Positions 15,312 through 24,481 are shown, counted from the first letter of the stretch. The stretch is DNA of 64,000 bases from JBGPLJ01 sp963826145 (GCA_963826145.1 CAWGVW010000002.1:496001-560000), one strand, 5' to 3'. Translations and numbers: made by a program. The notes: generated by a model from the sequence alone, not told the origin.

Positions 15312-17750
15312 GTGAACCAACGCTATTTTCGCTGGGCATTTGACTTGGTGGCGGTCGGTCTGCTGGCGGTCGCCCTGGTCTGCTTTTCCTTTCTATGTGT
15401 CTTCTCGTACCTGGAAGCGAGCCTGCCGAGCATCGACATCATCGTGCAAGGCGGCAAGCTGACGGTGCCGCTGCGCATCTACACGAGGGACGGGCGGCTC
15501 ATCGGCCAGTACGGCGACGAGCGGCGGCTGCTGGTCGAATACGACCAAATCCCCACGCGAGTTCGCGATGCCTTCCTGGCGGCCGAAGACGATCGGTTCT
15601 TTCGCCACCATGGCATCGACATCCCGGGTCTCGGCCGCGCGTTGATCGTCAACATACTGTCGGGTCGTCCGGACCAGGGCGCCGGCACGATCACGATGCA
15701 AACCGCGCGCGTGATGCTGCTGACAAGCGAAAAGAAGCTGCGCCGGAAGTTTCTCGAAATCTTCCTCGCCTACCGCATCGAAAGCGAACTCACGAAGCAG
15801 CAGATCCTTCGCTTGTATCTCAACAAGATCTTCCTGGGGCAGCGCGCCTACGGCGTCGCAGCGGCGGCCGAGGTCTATTTCGGCAAGAAGCTGGACGATC
15901 TCAATCTTGCCGAGATCGCGACCATTGCGGGCCTGCCGCAGGCGCCATCGGACGACAATCCGGTCACCAATCCCGAGAAAGCGAAAATGCGGCGCGCGTA
16001 CGTGCTGCGCCGCTTGCGCGAGCTGCGCAAGATCACACCGGACGAGGAGCAGGCCGCACGACAAGTGCCTATGCAGTCGCAGCTGCACGGTCCGGCGACG
16101 GATGTGGAAGCGCCCTATCTCGGTGAAATGGTTCGCAATGAGCTGGTGCAGAAGTACGGCGAGCGCGTCTACTCGGAAGGCTTTCGTGTCGTCACCACGC
16201 TCGACTCGTTACTGCAGCCGGCAGCGAACCTCGCATTGCGCGTCGGGCTGATCGAGTACGACCGGCGCCACGGCTACCGCGGCCCCGGCGGGCATGAAGC
16301 CGCGGTCCCGAAGACACCGGAATCGATCGATCAGGTGCTCGACGGCTATCCAACGATCGGCGGTCTGGCACCGGCACTCGTGACAAGCGTCCAAGACCAA
16401 TCGGCGGATGTGACTGTCAAGGGCGGCAGCCGCGCTACGATTCCGTGGTCCGGCTTGTCCTGGGCGCGCGCTGCGACGGCCGACGGCGGCGTCGGACCCG
16501 AGATCAAGAAGGCTGCCGACGTCGTGCATGCCGGCGACATCGTCTATGTGCTCATGATGGGCAAGCTCATCGAGCTGGCGCAGGTTCCCGACGCACAGTC
16601 GGCCCTGGTCGCCGTTGATCCACGCGACGGCGCGGTCGTCGCGCTGACCGGCGGATTCGATTTCTTCAACAGCAAGTTCAACCGCGCGGTACAGGCCAGG
16701 CGTCAGCCGGGATCCGCGTTCAAGCCTTTCATTTACTCCGCCGCACTCGAGAACGGCTTCACGGCGTCGAGCGTCATTCTGGATGCGCCCGTCGTGATGG
16801 AAGATAGTTCGATGGAGAACACGTGGCGGCCGCAGAACGTGACAGGCAAATTCTACGGCCCCACGCGGCTGCGCGAAGCCCTGGTCCGGTCACGCAACCT
16901 CGTTTCTGTGCGGCTTATGCGCGCGATGGGGACGAAATTCACGGTGGATTACGTCAACCGTTTCGGATTCGACCGCAGCGCTTTGCCGGAGAATCTCACC
17001 CTTGCCCTCGGCAGCCTGCAGGTCTCGCCGTTGCAGCTCGCATCCGGCTACGCCGTCTTCGCGAACGGGGGTTACCGGATCAAGCCCTACTTCATCGAGA
17101 GCATCGAGGACGGTGAAGGCAAGGTGCTGCTATCGGCGTCACCGACCGTCGTGTGCGCGGAGTGCGCGGACGCGCACCCTGACTACACACTGACTCCAGG
17201 CGACGAATCGCCGGGCGGCCGGCTTGCGACGGTACCAGCCGCCAACCAGGCACCGCTCGTCATACGCCCGGAGAATTCCTGGCTGGTAAGCGACATGATG
17301 GGAGATGTCGTACGCCGCGGGACGGCCCGGCGCGCAATGGTTCTCGGGCGCAGCGATCTAGCAGGCAAGACAGGGACGACCAATGATCATCACGACGCCT
17401 GGTTCAGCGGTTTCGCCTCGAATCTCGTCGCGACGGTGTGGGTCGGTTTCGACGACGAACGCTCGCTCGGTGCCGGCGAGGAAGGCGGCCGCACGGCAGT
17501 GCCCACCTGGACGTACTTCATGCTGCAGGCGTTGCAGGGCGTGCCGGAGCAGCATCGGCCGATGCCGGATGGCCTGGTGACGGTGCGCATATCTCCGACT
17601 ACCGGCGAAATTGCGAGCAGCGACGATCCGAACGGGATCCTCGAGATTTTCATCGAAGGCCACTTGCCTCTACCCACCGAAGCGAGTCAGGATAATTCCA
17701 ATCCGCGCACCCCGGACAAAGACGACAAGGACGACGAACCTCTCTTCTGA
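15312..17750 (+). CDS. mrcA: Penicillin-binding protein 1A (class A, bifunctional)
   Basis: Peptidoglycan glycosyltransferase/transpeptidase. The 812-residue protein has one N-terminal membrane helix (about 10-34), a GT51 domain with AAEDDRFFRHHGID and GAGTITMQTARVML, an OB-like insert, and a transpeptidase domain with the active-site SAFK (near residue 467), SRN and KTGTT (near 685). The second GT51 motif is GAGTITMQ rather than the usual GGSTITQQ, a mild deviation at an otherwise conserved block. It starts with GTG. The C-terminus is acidic and low complexity. It stands divergent from pilM. Confidence 0.95.
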   Translation: MNQRYFRWAFDLVAVGLLAVALVCFSFLCVFSYLEASLPSIDIIVQGGKLTVPLRIYTRDGRLIGQYGDERRLLVEYDQIPTRVRDAFLAAEDDRFFRHHGIDIPGLGRALIVNILSGRPDQGAGTITMQTARVMLLTSEKKLRRKFLEIFLAYRIESELTKQQILRLYLNKIFLGQRAYGVAAAAEVYFGKKLDDLNLAEIATIAGLPQAPSDDNPVTNPEKAKMRRAYVLRRLRELRKITPDEEQAARQVPMQSQLHGPATDVEAPYLGEMVRNELVQKYGERVYSEGFRVVTTLDSLLQPAANLALRVGLIEYDRRHGYRGPGGHEAAVPKTPESIDQVLDGYPTIGGLAPALVTSVQDQSADVTVKGGSRATIPWSGLSWARAATADGGVGPEIKKAADVVHAGDIVYVLMMGKLIELAQVPDAQSALVAVDPRDGAVVALTGGFDFFNSKFNRAVQARRQPGSAFKPFIYSAALENGFTASSVILDAPVVMEDSSMENTWRPQNVTGKFYGPTRLREALVRSRNLVSVRLMRAMGTKFTVDYVNRFGFDRSALPENLTLALGSLQVSPLQLASGYAVFANGGYRIKPYFIESIEDGEGKVLLSASPTVVCAECADAHPDYTLTPGDESPGGRLATVPAANQAPLVIRPENSWLVSDMMGDVVRRGTARRAMVLGRSDLAGKTGTTNDHHDAWFSGFASNLVATVWVGFDDERSLGAGEEGGRTAVPTWTYFMLQALQGVPEQHRPMPDGLVTVRISPTTGEIASSDDPNGILEIFIEGHLPLPTEASQDNSNPRTPDKDDKDDEPLF

Positions 17751-17760
17751 CTGCACTCAC

Positions 17761-18372
17761 ATGCCGCGACGAAACTCCAGCCGCGCCGATCAGGTTCGAC
17801 TCGCACTCGCCCAGGAAGCCGCGCGCATCATGGCCGAGCACGGCATCGAGGATTACCTGTTCGCGAAGCGCAAGGCTGCGGAGCGGCTCGGTGTGGTCGA
17901 GGCCGCCGTGCTGCCGAAGAACACCGAGATCGAGCAGGCTCTGGTCGAGTACCAGAGACTGTTCGACGCCGACGATCATCCGCGCTCGCTCGACCGCCAG
18001 CGTCGAACGGCACTCGCGACCATGACGCTGCTAAGCGATTTCGATCCGCGCCTCGTCGGCCCTGTACTGAGCGGGACGGCGACGCCACACAACGACATCA
18101 GCCTGCACCTGTTCGCCGATCGCCCGGAATCGGTCGCAATCAAGCTGCTGGAGCATGGCATCCCGCACGACGTGATCGAGCGGCGCGTGCGCATGGATGC
18201 GGAACGTATCGTGAGCTACCCCGGTGTGCGCTTTCACGCTGGCGAGCACGCGGTTGAAGCGATGGTGTTTCCGCGGGATGGAATTCGCCAGTCGCCCTAC
18301 AGTCCGGTGGACGGACGCCCGATGAAGCGGGCGAACCGCGACGAGCTGGAAGCGCTCGTCGACGAATCCTGA
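17761..18372 (+). CDS. Uncharacterised protein, possible nucleotidyltransferase-like fold
   Basis: Protein of 203 residues beginning 10 bp after the mrcA stop, so probably cotranscribed. The N-terminal half is helical (LALAQEAARIMAEHGIEDYLFAKRKAAERLG); the middle has VGPVLSGTATPHNDISLHLFADRPESVAIKLLEHGIPHD, which resembles the strand-loop of small nucleotidyltransferases but lacks a full GSxxxxDxD motif. No signal peptide or membrane helix. I recognise it as a conserved family of unknown function in proteobacteria and assign no activity. Its TGA forms half of a TGATCA that also holds the gltA stop. Confidence 0.75.
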   Translation: MPRRNSSRADQVRLALAQEAARIMAEHGIEDYLFAKRKAAERLGVVEAAVLPKNTEIEQALVEYQRLFDADDHPRSLDRQRRTALATMTLLSDFDPRLVGPVLSGTATPHNDISLHLFADRPESVAIKLLEHGIPHDVIERRVRMDAERIVSYPGVRFHAGEHAVEAMVFPRDGIRQSPYSPVDGRPMKRANRDELEALVDES

Positions 18373-19671
18373 TCAGCCGCGTTTGCCTATCGCGACGTAG
18401 TCGCGCCGCTCGGGTCCGAGGTAGAGCTGACGCGGGCGGCCGATCCGCATCGCCGGATCCGAGATCATCTCGAGCCAGTGAGCGACCCAGCCGACCGTCC
18501 GCGCGATCGCGAACATCACCGTGAACATCGAGCGCGGTATGCCGAGCGCGCTGTAGATGATGCCGGAATAGAAATCGACGTTCGGATAGAGCTTGCGAGA
18601 GACGAAGTACTCGTCGTTGAGCGCGACTTCCTCGAGGCGCAACGCGAGCTCGAAGAGCGGATTATCGGTCCGACCCATCTGCTTGAGCACCTTGTGGCAC
18701 ATCGCGCGGATGATCTTCGCGCGCGGATCGAAATTCTTGTAAACGCGATGGCCAAAGCCCATGAGCCGCACGCTGCTCGCCTTGTCCTTCACGAGCGTGA
18801 GGAACTTCGGGATATTGGCCGCGGTGCCAATCTCCTCCAGCATCGCGAGAACGGCCTCGTTCGCCCCACCGTGCGCCGGACCCCAGAGTGCCGAGATGCC
18901 GGCGGAGATGGCGGCGTATGGATTGGCGCCCGTGCTCCCGGCAAGCCGCACGGTGGAAGTGCTCGCGTTCTGCTCGTGATCGGCGTGCAGGATGAAGAGG
19001 AGGTCGAGAGCCTGTGCCGCCACCGGGTCGACCTTGTACGGTTCGCAGGGCACGGCGAAAAACATGTTGAGCATGTTCGCGCAATAGTCGAGGTCGTTGC
19101 GCGGATAAATGAACGGCTGGCCAAGGGAGTGCTTGTAGGCAGCGGCTGAGATTGTCGGGAGCTTGGCGACGATTCGATGCGCGAATATCTCCCGGTGCCG
19201 CGGATTATGGATGTCCATCGAGTCGTGATAGAAGGCCGACATCGAAGCGACCACGGCGGATACCATCGCCATCGGATGCGCGTTGTAGTGAAAACCGTTG
19301 AAGAAGCGCAGCAGCGCCTCGTTGATCATCGTGTGGTGCACGATGTTGCCGGTGAATTCCTTGAGCTCCGGTGCGGTCGGCAACTCGCCGTTCAGCAGCA
19401 GGTACGCGACCTCGAGGAACGAGCTCTTCTCGGCGAGCTGCTCGACGGGATAGCCGCGGTACAGCAAGACGCCCTGATCGCCATCGATGAAGGTGACGCG
19501 GCTTTCGCAGCTCGCCGTCGCCATGAATCCGGGATCGAAGGTAAAGACGCCGTGATCCCTGGCTATGGTCGCGATGTTGAGCACGTCGGGACCGAGCGTG
19601 CCTTTTCGCACCGGCAAATCGGAGGTCTTGCCGGTCGTAGGATCGGTAAGCGTGAAATTCTTTTCGGCCAT
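18373..19671 (-). CDS. gltA: Citrate synthase (hexameric type)
   Basis: Condenses acetyl-CoA and oxaloacetate at the entry of the TCA cycle. The start at 19671 gives 432 residues opening MAEKNFTLTDPTTGK, close to the 427 of E. coli GltA; the longer frame upstream has no family match. Catalytic regions are visible: HADHEQNASTSTVRLAGS, GALWGPAHGGANEAV (as SALWGPAHGGANEAV), FGHRVYKNFDPRA and the C-terminal RPRQLYLGPERRDY. It converges with the upstream plus-strand gene with no gap. GGAAAG lies upstream of the start. Confidence 0.97.
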   Translation of the reverse strand: MAEKNFTLTDPTTGKTSDLPVRKGTLGPDVLNIATIARDHGVFTFDPGFMATASCESRVTFIDGDQGVLLYRGYPVEQLAEKSSFLEVAYLLLNGELPTAPELKEFTGNIVHHTMINEALLRFFNGFHYNAHPMAMVSAVVASMSAFYHDSMDIHNPRHREIFAHRIVAKLPTISAAAYKHSLGQPFIYPRNDLDYCANMLNMFFAVPCEPYKVDPVAAQALDLLFILHADHEQNASTSTVRLAGSTGANPYAAISAGISALWGPAHGGANEAVLAMLEEIGTAANIPKFLTLVKDKASSVRLMGFGHRVYKNFDPRAKIIRAMCHKVLKQMGRTDNPLFELALRLEEVALNDEYFVSRKLYPNVDFYSGIIYSALGIPRSMFTVMFAIARTVGWVAHWLEMISDPAMRIGRPRQLYLGPERRDYVAIGKRG

Positions 19672-19789
19672 CGGCTGCTTTCCGTCGGAACTGCGGCGCG
19701 CTGCGGGCGGACACGAATCCGCAGTGGCGGGCAGACTTACATGGTCCGCGCCGGGAATCAAGGCAAACGCGCCTGCGCGGCGACGGCGA

Positions 19790-21283
19790 TTATTGAATCG
19801 TCTTGAAGAGCTGGCCTTCCTTCGGCTCGCCCTTTGGATACATCGCATTGAGAAGGCGTATGGTCTCGAGCGGATAGTCTTCCTTGCGCTGAAGCGGGAT
19901 TTCCTTCGCCACCTCACCAATGCGGGTATTGGCCGTCGCCTGCAGCAGCTTGATGCGATACGGCTCGCCAAGCGGATATTCCGAAGGCCGCATGCGGCGG
20001 AAAGTTTCCGCGACGGAAACGAATACCAGGTCGGCGGCCGGCATCATTTTGACGCTCGAACGGCTTGCGCCTGCGAAAACGTAAACCGACTTGTCCTTGT
20101 AGATGGCAACGTAGCGCACGGGGCCACTGCCCTCGTCGAAGGGTGAACCGTGGCGGTCGATCAGCGTGTAGGCGTCGTAGCCATCGATCGTCAGCTCTTC
20201 ACCAGACGAAAGGTTGCTGCTGCGCAAGTTCTTGATCAGGAATTCGCGCGGAGACAGCTTGTCGGGCCGCGCGTCAGCAGTCATCTGCATGAGCGAGTCG
20301 CCGCCCGGCGAACGGGCAACGAGGCGCGTCGGTTCATTCTCAACGATCCAGCCCTTTGGAAAAGCGAGGCTGATGCCGAGCTCGGAGTGATAGAAGCGGT
20401 TATCCCGAACGATGCCTTGCCGCTTGCTGCTGCCGTACGGCAGGCCTTCGATCCGGTGCAGGTACTCGTCGTGATTCTCGATTCCCTGGCCTTCCGCGGG
20501 TTGAAAGTTCGCGGAGATCTTGATGGCCTGGATCATGCGGTCATCGGGCGCCGGGTGATCGGAAAAGACACCGTGATAGAGATGAGGGTCGCGATGCTCC
20601 ATCTTGGCGCGATCGCGCTCGAATCGCTCCTGCGCCTGGAACGTGCGAAATACGTCGGCCATCGCTTCAGGGCGATAGCCGGTCTTGGCGGCATACTCGA
20701 CACCAAGGCGATCCGCCTCGGATTCCTGCTCGCGGCTGTAGCCACCGAGCCAGGCGTTGCCGCCGAGATTGGCAAGCTGCGCCGCAGCCTGGTTCTGCGT
20801 CATGATTGCCGCCGCGGTGACTGCGATGCTGGTGAGGACGTTCTGGACCTTGCGTTTGGCCATGTGCCTTGCGGTGACGTGACCGATTTCGTGCCCGACG
20901 ACTGTCGCGAGCTCCGCTTCGGAGTTGAGGTAGGCCAACAGCCCGCGATGCACGTAGACGTAGCCACCCTCGGTCGCGAAAGCGTTGAAATCTTCAGTGT
21001 CGAGGACGTTGAAGTGGAATTCCGCGTTCGGCATGTGGCTGTGACGAACGAGATTCTGGCCGACGGTATTGATGTAGTCCTGCAGCGCCTGGTCTTCGTA
21101 GATGCCGTAGTACTTGCTGATCTCTTCGTACGCCTTGCGGCCAGTCTCCCGCTCCCCCGAAGTTGGCGCGGAATTCGGATCGGCAGCCGTAGTAGCCGCG
21201 GTCGCCGTTTGTACCAGCAGCGTGCCGAACGCGAGTGACACGGCCGCGAGCACAGCGGCCATGAGCGATTGTCGTACGTGCAT
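19790..21283 (-). CDS. M48 family periplasmic metalloprotease
   Basis: Exported zinc protease of 497 residues from the ATG at 21283 (GGAG upstream). A signal peptide covers about residues 1-29 (LVQTATAATT). The peptidase M48 domain (about 45-235) holds the zinc motif HEIGH at 131-135 and a third ligand in EQESEADRLGVEYA. Residues about 300-400 form a PsbP/Mog1-like region beginning LGISLAFPKGWIVE, and the tail (about 440-495) resembles a LysM-like module seen in related BepA/LoiP proteins. A role in outer-membrane protein quality control is inferred from the family. Confidence 0.88.
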   Translation of the reverse strand: MHVRQSLMAAVLAAVSLAFGTLLVQTATAATTAADPNSAPTSGERETGRKAYEEISKYYGIYEDQALQDYINTVGQNLVRHSHMPNAEFHFNVLDTEDFNAFATEGGYVYVHRGLLAYLNSEAELATVVGHEIGHVTARHMAKRKVQNVLTSIAVTAAAIMTQNQAAAQLANLGGNAWLGGYSREQESEADRLGVEYAAKTGYRPEAMADVFRTFQAQERFERDRAKMEHRDPHLYHGVFSDHPAPDDRMIQAIKISANFQPAEGQGIENHDEYLHRIEGLPYGSSKRQGIVRDNRFYHSELGISLAFPKGWIVENEPTRLVARSPGGDSLMQMTADARPDKLSPREFLIKNLRSSNLSSGEELTIDGYDAYTLIDRHGSPFDEGSGPVRYVAIYKDKSVYVFAGASRSSVKMMPAADLVFVSVAETFRRMRPSEYPLGEPYRIKLLQATANTRIGEVAKEIPLQRKEDYPLETIRLLNAMYPKGEPKEGQLFKTIQ

Positions 21284-21378
21284 TACGGGAACTCTCCGCC
21301 CCGAGGATCGCAAAGTTATGCCTACGATCCCACGCCGGGACAAGGAGTTCCCAATTGGCGGGACGATCCGGCGTGAAA

Positions 21379-21588
21379 TCAGCTCGCGCCTATCCCGTAG
21401 CGCTTGCGGAATTTGTCCACGCGACCGCCGGTGTCCACGATCTTCTGCTTGCCCGTGTAGAACGGGTGGCAGTTCGAGCAGACTTCAATCTGCAGATCAT
21501 GGCCGAGCGTCGAGCGCGTATGAAACTTGTTCCCGCAACTGCAGGTCACTTCGATCTCTTTGTATTCAGGATGAATTTCGCTTTTCAT
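21379..21588 (-). CDS. rpmE: 50S ribosomal protein L31
   Basis: Large-subunit ribosomal protein of 69 residues starting MKSEIHPEY. It is the zinc-binding (C+) form: Cys16, Cys18, Cys37 and Cys40 are all present (CSC and CSNC). The upstream in-frame extension is not part of the protein. It has its own promoter candidate and lies between hemW and the M48 protease gene. Confidence 0.97.
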   Translation of the reverse strand: MKSEIHPEYKEIEVTCSCGNKFHTRSTLGHDLQIEVCSNCHPFYTGKQKIVDTGGRVDKFRKRYGIGAS

Positions 21589-21635
21589 GGTCTTGCTCGA
21601 AGTGGGGTGTGCAGGCCGAAAAAAAAGGGGCGCGA

Positions 21636-21664
21636 AGTGTAACGGGGGGCCCCGATAGCGACAA
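21636..21664 (-). promoter_or_regulatory. Putative rpmE promoter
   Basis: On the minus strand TTGTCG (21664-21659) and TACACT (21641-21636) are separated by 17 bases, an optimal sigma70 layout. Transcription would start about 40 bp before the rpmE ATG, giving a short leader with an eight-base T-run. Confidence 0.5.
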
Positions 21665-21752
21665 GACCTTAAGACCGTGCCGAGAGCCACCCGGGGACAG
21701 CACCCGCTTGAGGAGCCATAGTTAAGTAGCCGATCAACCGAGTGTTTTTTCC

Positions 21753-21775
21753 TTATCCACAGTTCTTGTGGATAA
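21753..21775. promoter_or_regulatory. Inverted pair of perfect DnaA boxes
   Basis: TTATCCACA at 21753-21761 and TGTGGATAA at 21767-21775 are both exact matches to the strong DnaA box consensus, facing each other across 5 bases. An AT-rich stretch (about 21830-21905) lies beside them. The hairpin they could form has no T-run on either side, so it is not an intrinsic terminator. The site is upstream of the rpmE promoter and downstream of hemW. Confidence 0.55.
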
Positions 21776-21916
21776 CTCTGTGCACGAGATCGCGCACTCG
21801 CTGCAGCAATACGGCCAGATTCTGCATTTCTGTTGTTTTGTTCAAAAAATAGTCATATCGATTTCACAATATAAATCAAATGGTTAGACTCTCTATTGTA
21901 GCTACTGCACCCAGAA

Positions 21917-23164
21917 TCAATCGCATCTCTCCGCCACTGACTCCATTGTCCGTCCCTGTGCATAAGCATCCCCTGCTGGCGAAGGGCTTTCCGGGAGAAA
22001 TCGGGCGAGCAAATCATTGAGGAATCGATAGCCGAGGTCGGTGCACTGCCATCCACCCCCTGTCGTAGACCGCACGAGGTCACGATTGCGGGCCCAATCG
22101 AATGCCGGATCGAGCCCGGACAGCGGTAGTCCGGTGCGTGCCTCGTAGCCACGCCGGCTGAAGCCGGCCTTGAGGCGCAAAGCGTTCAACATGAACTCGA
22201 AAGGCAGCTGCTCAGCCGGGATTGCGGCTTCCTCTGAGGGAGTTTCCCGCTCGACTGCTGCCATGTACTCCCTAGGTCCGCGCAATCGGGTCGTGCGAAT
22301 GATACTTGCAGACCCCGATAGCGTGACCTTGCCGTGTGCTCCGGCACCGATCCCGAGATAGTCACCGAAATCCCAGTAGTTGAGGTTGTGACGGGACTCG
22401 CGCCCCGCACGCGCGTACGCGGAGACTTCGTACTGCGCGTAGCCGCGCTCCGCGAGCAGTGCCTGACATTCCACCTGCATTTCCCATGTCTCGTCGTCTG
22501 CCGGCAGCGGCGGCGGCGCGTGAAAAAACGCGGTGCCCGGCTCGAGCGTCAGCTGATATTGCGAAACATGGGCGGGATCGAGATCGAGCGCCGCTTCGAG
22601 ATCGGCGTGCGCTTCGGCGATCGTCTGCCTCGGCAATCCGTACATGAGGTCGAGGTTGAAGTTGTCGATGCCCGCCTGCGCGAGTTCGGCGACGGCCCGT
22701 CTTGTTTCCTCGGCGGAATGGATCCGTCCCAGCACACGCAGGTGCTCTGCATTGAAGCTCTGCGCGCCGAGCGACACGCGCGTGACACCGGCGGCGCGAT
22801 AGTCCGCGAAACGCCCGCGTTCGATCGTGCCGGGATTGGCCTCCAGCGTGATTTCGGCGCCCGCCTCAACGGCGAGGAGCTTGCGTATGCCCTGGAGCAG
22901 CCCAGACATGGCGTCGGGAGAAAACAGACTGGGAGTGCCGCCACCCAGAAAAATAGTCTGCAGGCTACGCCCTTCGACACGTGGCAGTTCCCGCGCCAGA
23001 TCCTGGAGGAGGAGCGCCACGTAGCGCTGTTCGGGCACGGCCGCTTTCGTCGCATGAGAATTGAAGTCGCAATAGGGGCATTTGCGAATGCACCAGGGAA
23101 AGTGAACGTAAAGCGAAAGCGGCGGCGTCTCTAGCACGGGTCCAGGTCCTTTGGCGGGCGTCAA
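21917..23164 (-). CDS. hemW: Radical SAM haem chaperone HemW
   Basis: Radical-SAM family protein related to HemN, thought to insert haem into respiratory enzymes rather than oxidise coproporphyrinogen. The 415-residue frame has LSLYVHFPWCIRKCPYCDF with the CxxxCxxC cluster motif (residues about 25-32) and the HemW/HemN-typical GGGTPSLF, GAQSF and GLPRQT. The first codon is TTG at 23164, overlapping the rdgB stop (TTGA); a GTG at 23137, nine codons in, would give an N-terminus like E. coli HemW and is an alternative. Confidence 0.93.
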   Translation of the reverse strand: MTPAKGPGPVLETPPLSLYVHFPWCIRKCPYCDFNSHATKAAVPEQRYVALLLQDLARELPRVEGRSLQTIFLGGGTPSLFSPDAMSGLLQGIRKLLAVEAGAEITLEANPGTIERGRFADYRAAGVTRVSLGAQSFNAEHLRVLGRIHSAEETRRAVAELAQAGIDNFNLDLMYGLPRQTIAEAHADLEAALDLDPAHVSQYQLTLEPGTAFFHAPPPLPADDETWEMQVECQALLAERGYAQYEVSAYARAGRESRHNLNYWDFGDYLGIGAGAHGKVTLSGSASIIRTTRLRGPREYMAAVERETPSEEAAIPAEQLPFEFMLNALRLKAGFSRRGYEARTGLPLSGLDPAFDWARNRDLVRSTTGGGWQCTDLGYRFLNDLLARFLPESPSPAGDAYAQGRTMESVAERCD

Positions 23165-23757
23165 GCGGCCCCAGACAGCGCTGCAAGCAGCGCCCGCAGT
23201 GCCTGGCCGCGGTGACTCAGCTCGTTCTTGCGCTCGGGATCAAGTTCCGCGGCCGTAATCCCGAGCGACGGCACGATGAAAACCGGGTCGTAACCGAAAC
23301 CGTTGCCGCCGCGGCGGACGTTCGCGATGCGCCCCGGCCAAAGTCGCTCGCAAATCACCGGCGCCGGGTCCAGCGCCGTTCGCACGTAAACCATTGCGCA
23401 GACGTAGCGCGCGCCGCGGCGATCATCCGGCACGCCTGCAAGCTCTTGCTCGAGCTTGCGAAGATTTTCCTCGTCCGTCGCAGCCGGCCCTGCGTAGCGG
23501 GCGGAGTGGACCCCCGGCATGCCGTTCAGCGCGTCAACCTCGATGCCGGAATCGTCAGCAATGGCAGGAAGGCCCGCAAGCTCGGACGCATGCCTTGCCT
23601 TGAGCAGCGCGTTTTCGACGAAGCTGTGGCCGGTCTCCTCGACGGGCTGCACACCGAGGCTGTCCTGCGGGAGGAGTTCGATGCCGCTCGGCGCCAGCAG
23701 CGCGCCGAGCTCACGCAGCTTGTGGCGATTGCCGGTTGCTAGCACGATGCGGCGCAT
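23161..23757 (-). CDS. rdgB: XTP/dITP diphosphatase (RdgB/HAM1)
   Basis: House-cleaning pyrophosphatase that removes ITP, dITP and XTP. The start at 23757 gives 198 residues opening MRRIVLATGNRHKLREL, the family N-terminus; an earlier ATG would overlap rph and add 13 unrelated residues. Conserved blocks are TGNRHK, SFVENALLKARHAS, ADDSGIEVDALNGMPGVHSARYAG and GFGYDPVF. It lies between rph and hemW with close spacing. Confidence 0.95.
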   Translation of the reverse strand: MRRIVLATGNRHKLRELGALLAPSGIELLPQDSLGVQPVEETGHSFVENALLKARHASELAGLPAIADDSGIEVDALNGMPGVHSARYAGPAATDEENLRKLEQELAGVPDDRRGARYVCAMVYVRTALDPAPVICERLWPGRIANVRRGGNGFGYDPVFIVPSLGITAAELDPERKNELSHRGQALRALLAALSGAA

Positions 23758-23761
23758 CGCT

Positions 23762-24481
23762 TCAGCCAGCTGCAAGCGCCTGCAGTTGAGCGGCATGGAG
23801 CTGTCCGACGCCCTGCGCCGCCAGATTAAGGAGCGAATCGAGCTCGTGGCGGCGGAAGGCGTGGCCCTCGGCCGTGCCCTGGATCTCGATGAATCCGCCG
23901 CCGTTGTTCATGACGACGTTCATATCGGTCTCTGCCTGCGAGTCTTCGGCATAGTCGAGATCGAGCACGGCAACGCCCGAGCAGATGCCGACAGACACGG
24001 CGGCGACCTGTCCGTGAATGGGGCTCGCACTGAGCGCCCGTCGCTGCACGAGCTTGTTCACGGCGTCGACAAGCGCCACGTATGCACCGGTGATCGACGC
24101 GGTTCGCGTGCCACCATCGGCCTGCAAGACATCGCAATCGATGGTCACAGTGCGCTCACCCAGGGCGGCGAGATCGACGACGGCCCGCAGTGACCGACCG
24201 ATCAGGCGCTGGATTTCCTGGGTTCGCCCTGTCTGCTTGCCCCGGGCCGCTTCACGCGCTGTACGCGTGTGCGTCGAGCGCGGGAGCATCCCGTACTCCG
24301 CGGTGATCCAGCCGCGGCCGCTGCCCCGCTGAAATCCCGGTACGCCATCCTCGATGGTCGCAGTGCAGAGCACTCGGGTGTCACCGCACTCGACGAGGCA
24401 GGCGCCTTCCGCATGACGGGTGAAGTGCCGGGTGAAACGAACCGGACGCAATTGGTCCGGAGTGCGGCCGCTGGGGCGCAT
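23762..24481 (-). CDS. rph: Ribonuclease PH
   Basis: Phosphorolytic 3'-5' exoribonuclease that trims tRNA 3' ends. The 239-residue protein begins MRPSGRTPDQLRPVRFTRHFTRHAEGACLVECGDTRVLCTA-like (first segments), and has the phosphate-binding IDCDVLQADGGTRTASITGA and the C-terminal MNVVMNNGGGFIEIQGTAEG. Full length; the truncated K-12 allele is not the model here. It heads the rph-rdgB-hemW group, and 4 bp separate it from rdgB. Confidence 0.97.
   Translation of the reverse strand: MRPSGRTPDQLRPVRFTRHFTRHAEGACLVECGDTRVLCTATIEDGVPGFQRGSGRGWITAEYGMLPRSTHTRTAREAARGKQTGRTQEIQRLIGRSLRAVVDLAALGERTVTIDCDVLQADGGTRTASITGAYVALVDAVNKLVQRRALSASPIHGQVAAVSVGICSGVAVLDLDYAEDSQAETDMNVVMNNGGGFIEIQGTAEGHAFRRHELDSLLNLAAQGVGQLHAAQLQALAAG

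Larger units (their letters stand above)
21589..21916. other. hemW-rpmE intergenic region
   Basis: 328 bp without a gene. It contains the rpmE promoter candidate, the two DnaA boxes and an AT-rich segment (about 21830-21905) unlike the surrounding GC-rich DNA. A GGGGACAG octamer at 21692-21699 recalls the core of the palindromic elements at 46.6 and 56.8 kb, but lacks their flanks. Confidence 0.6.

Noticed and set aside
21692..21699. Third copy of the GGGGACAG palindrome
   Set aside because: Only the octamer matches; the A-run and ATTTTC flank are absent.
21753..21905. Replication origin
   Set aside because: Only two DnaA boxes, no 13-mer array, and none of the usual origin neighbours.
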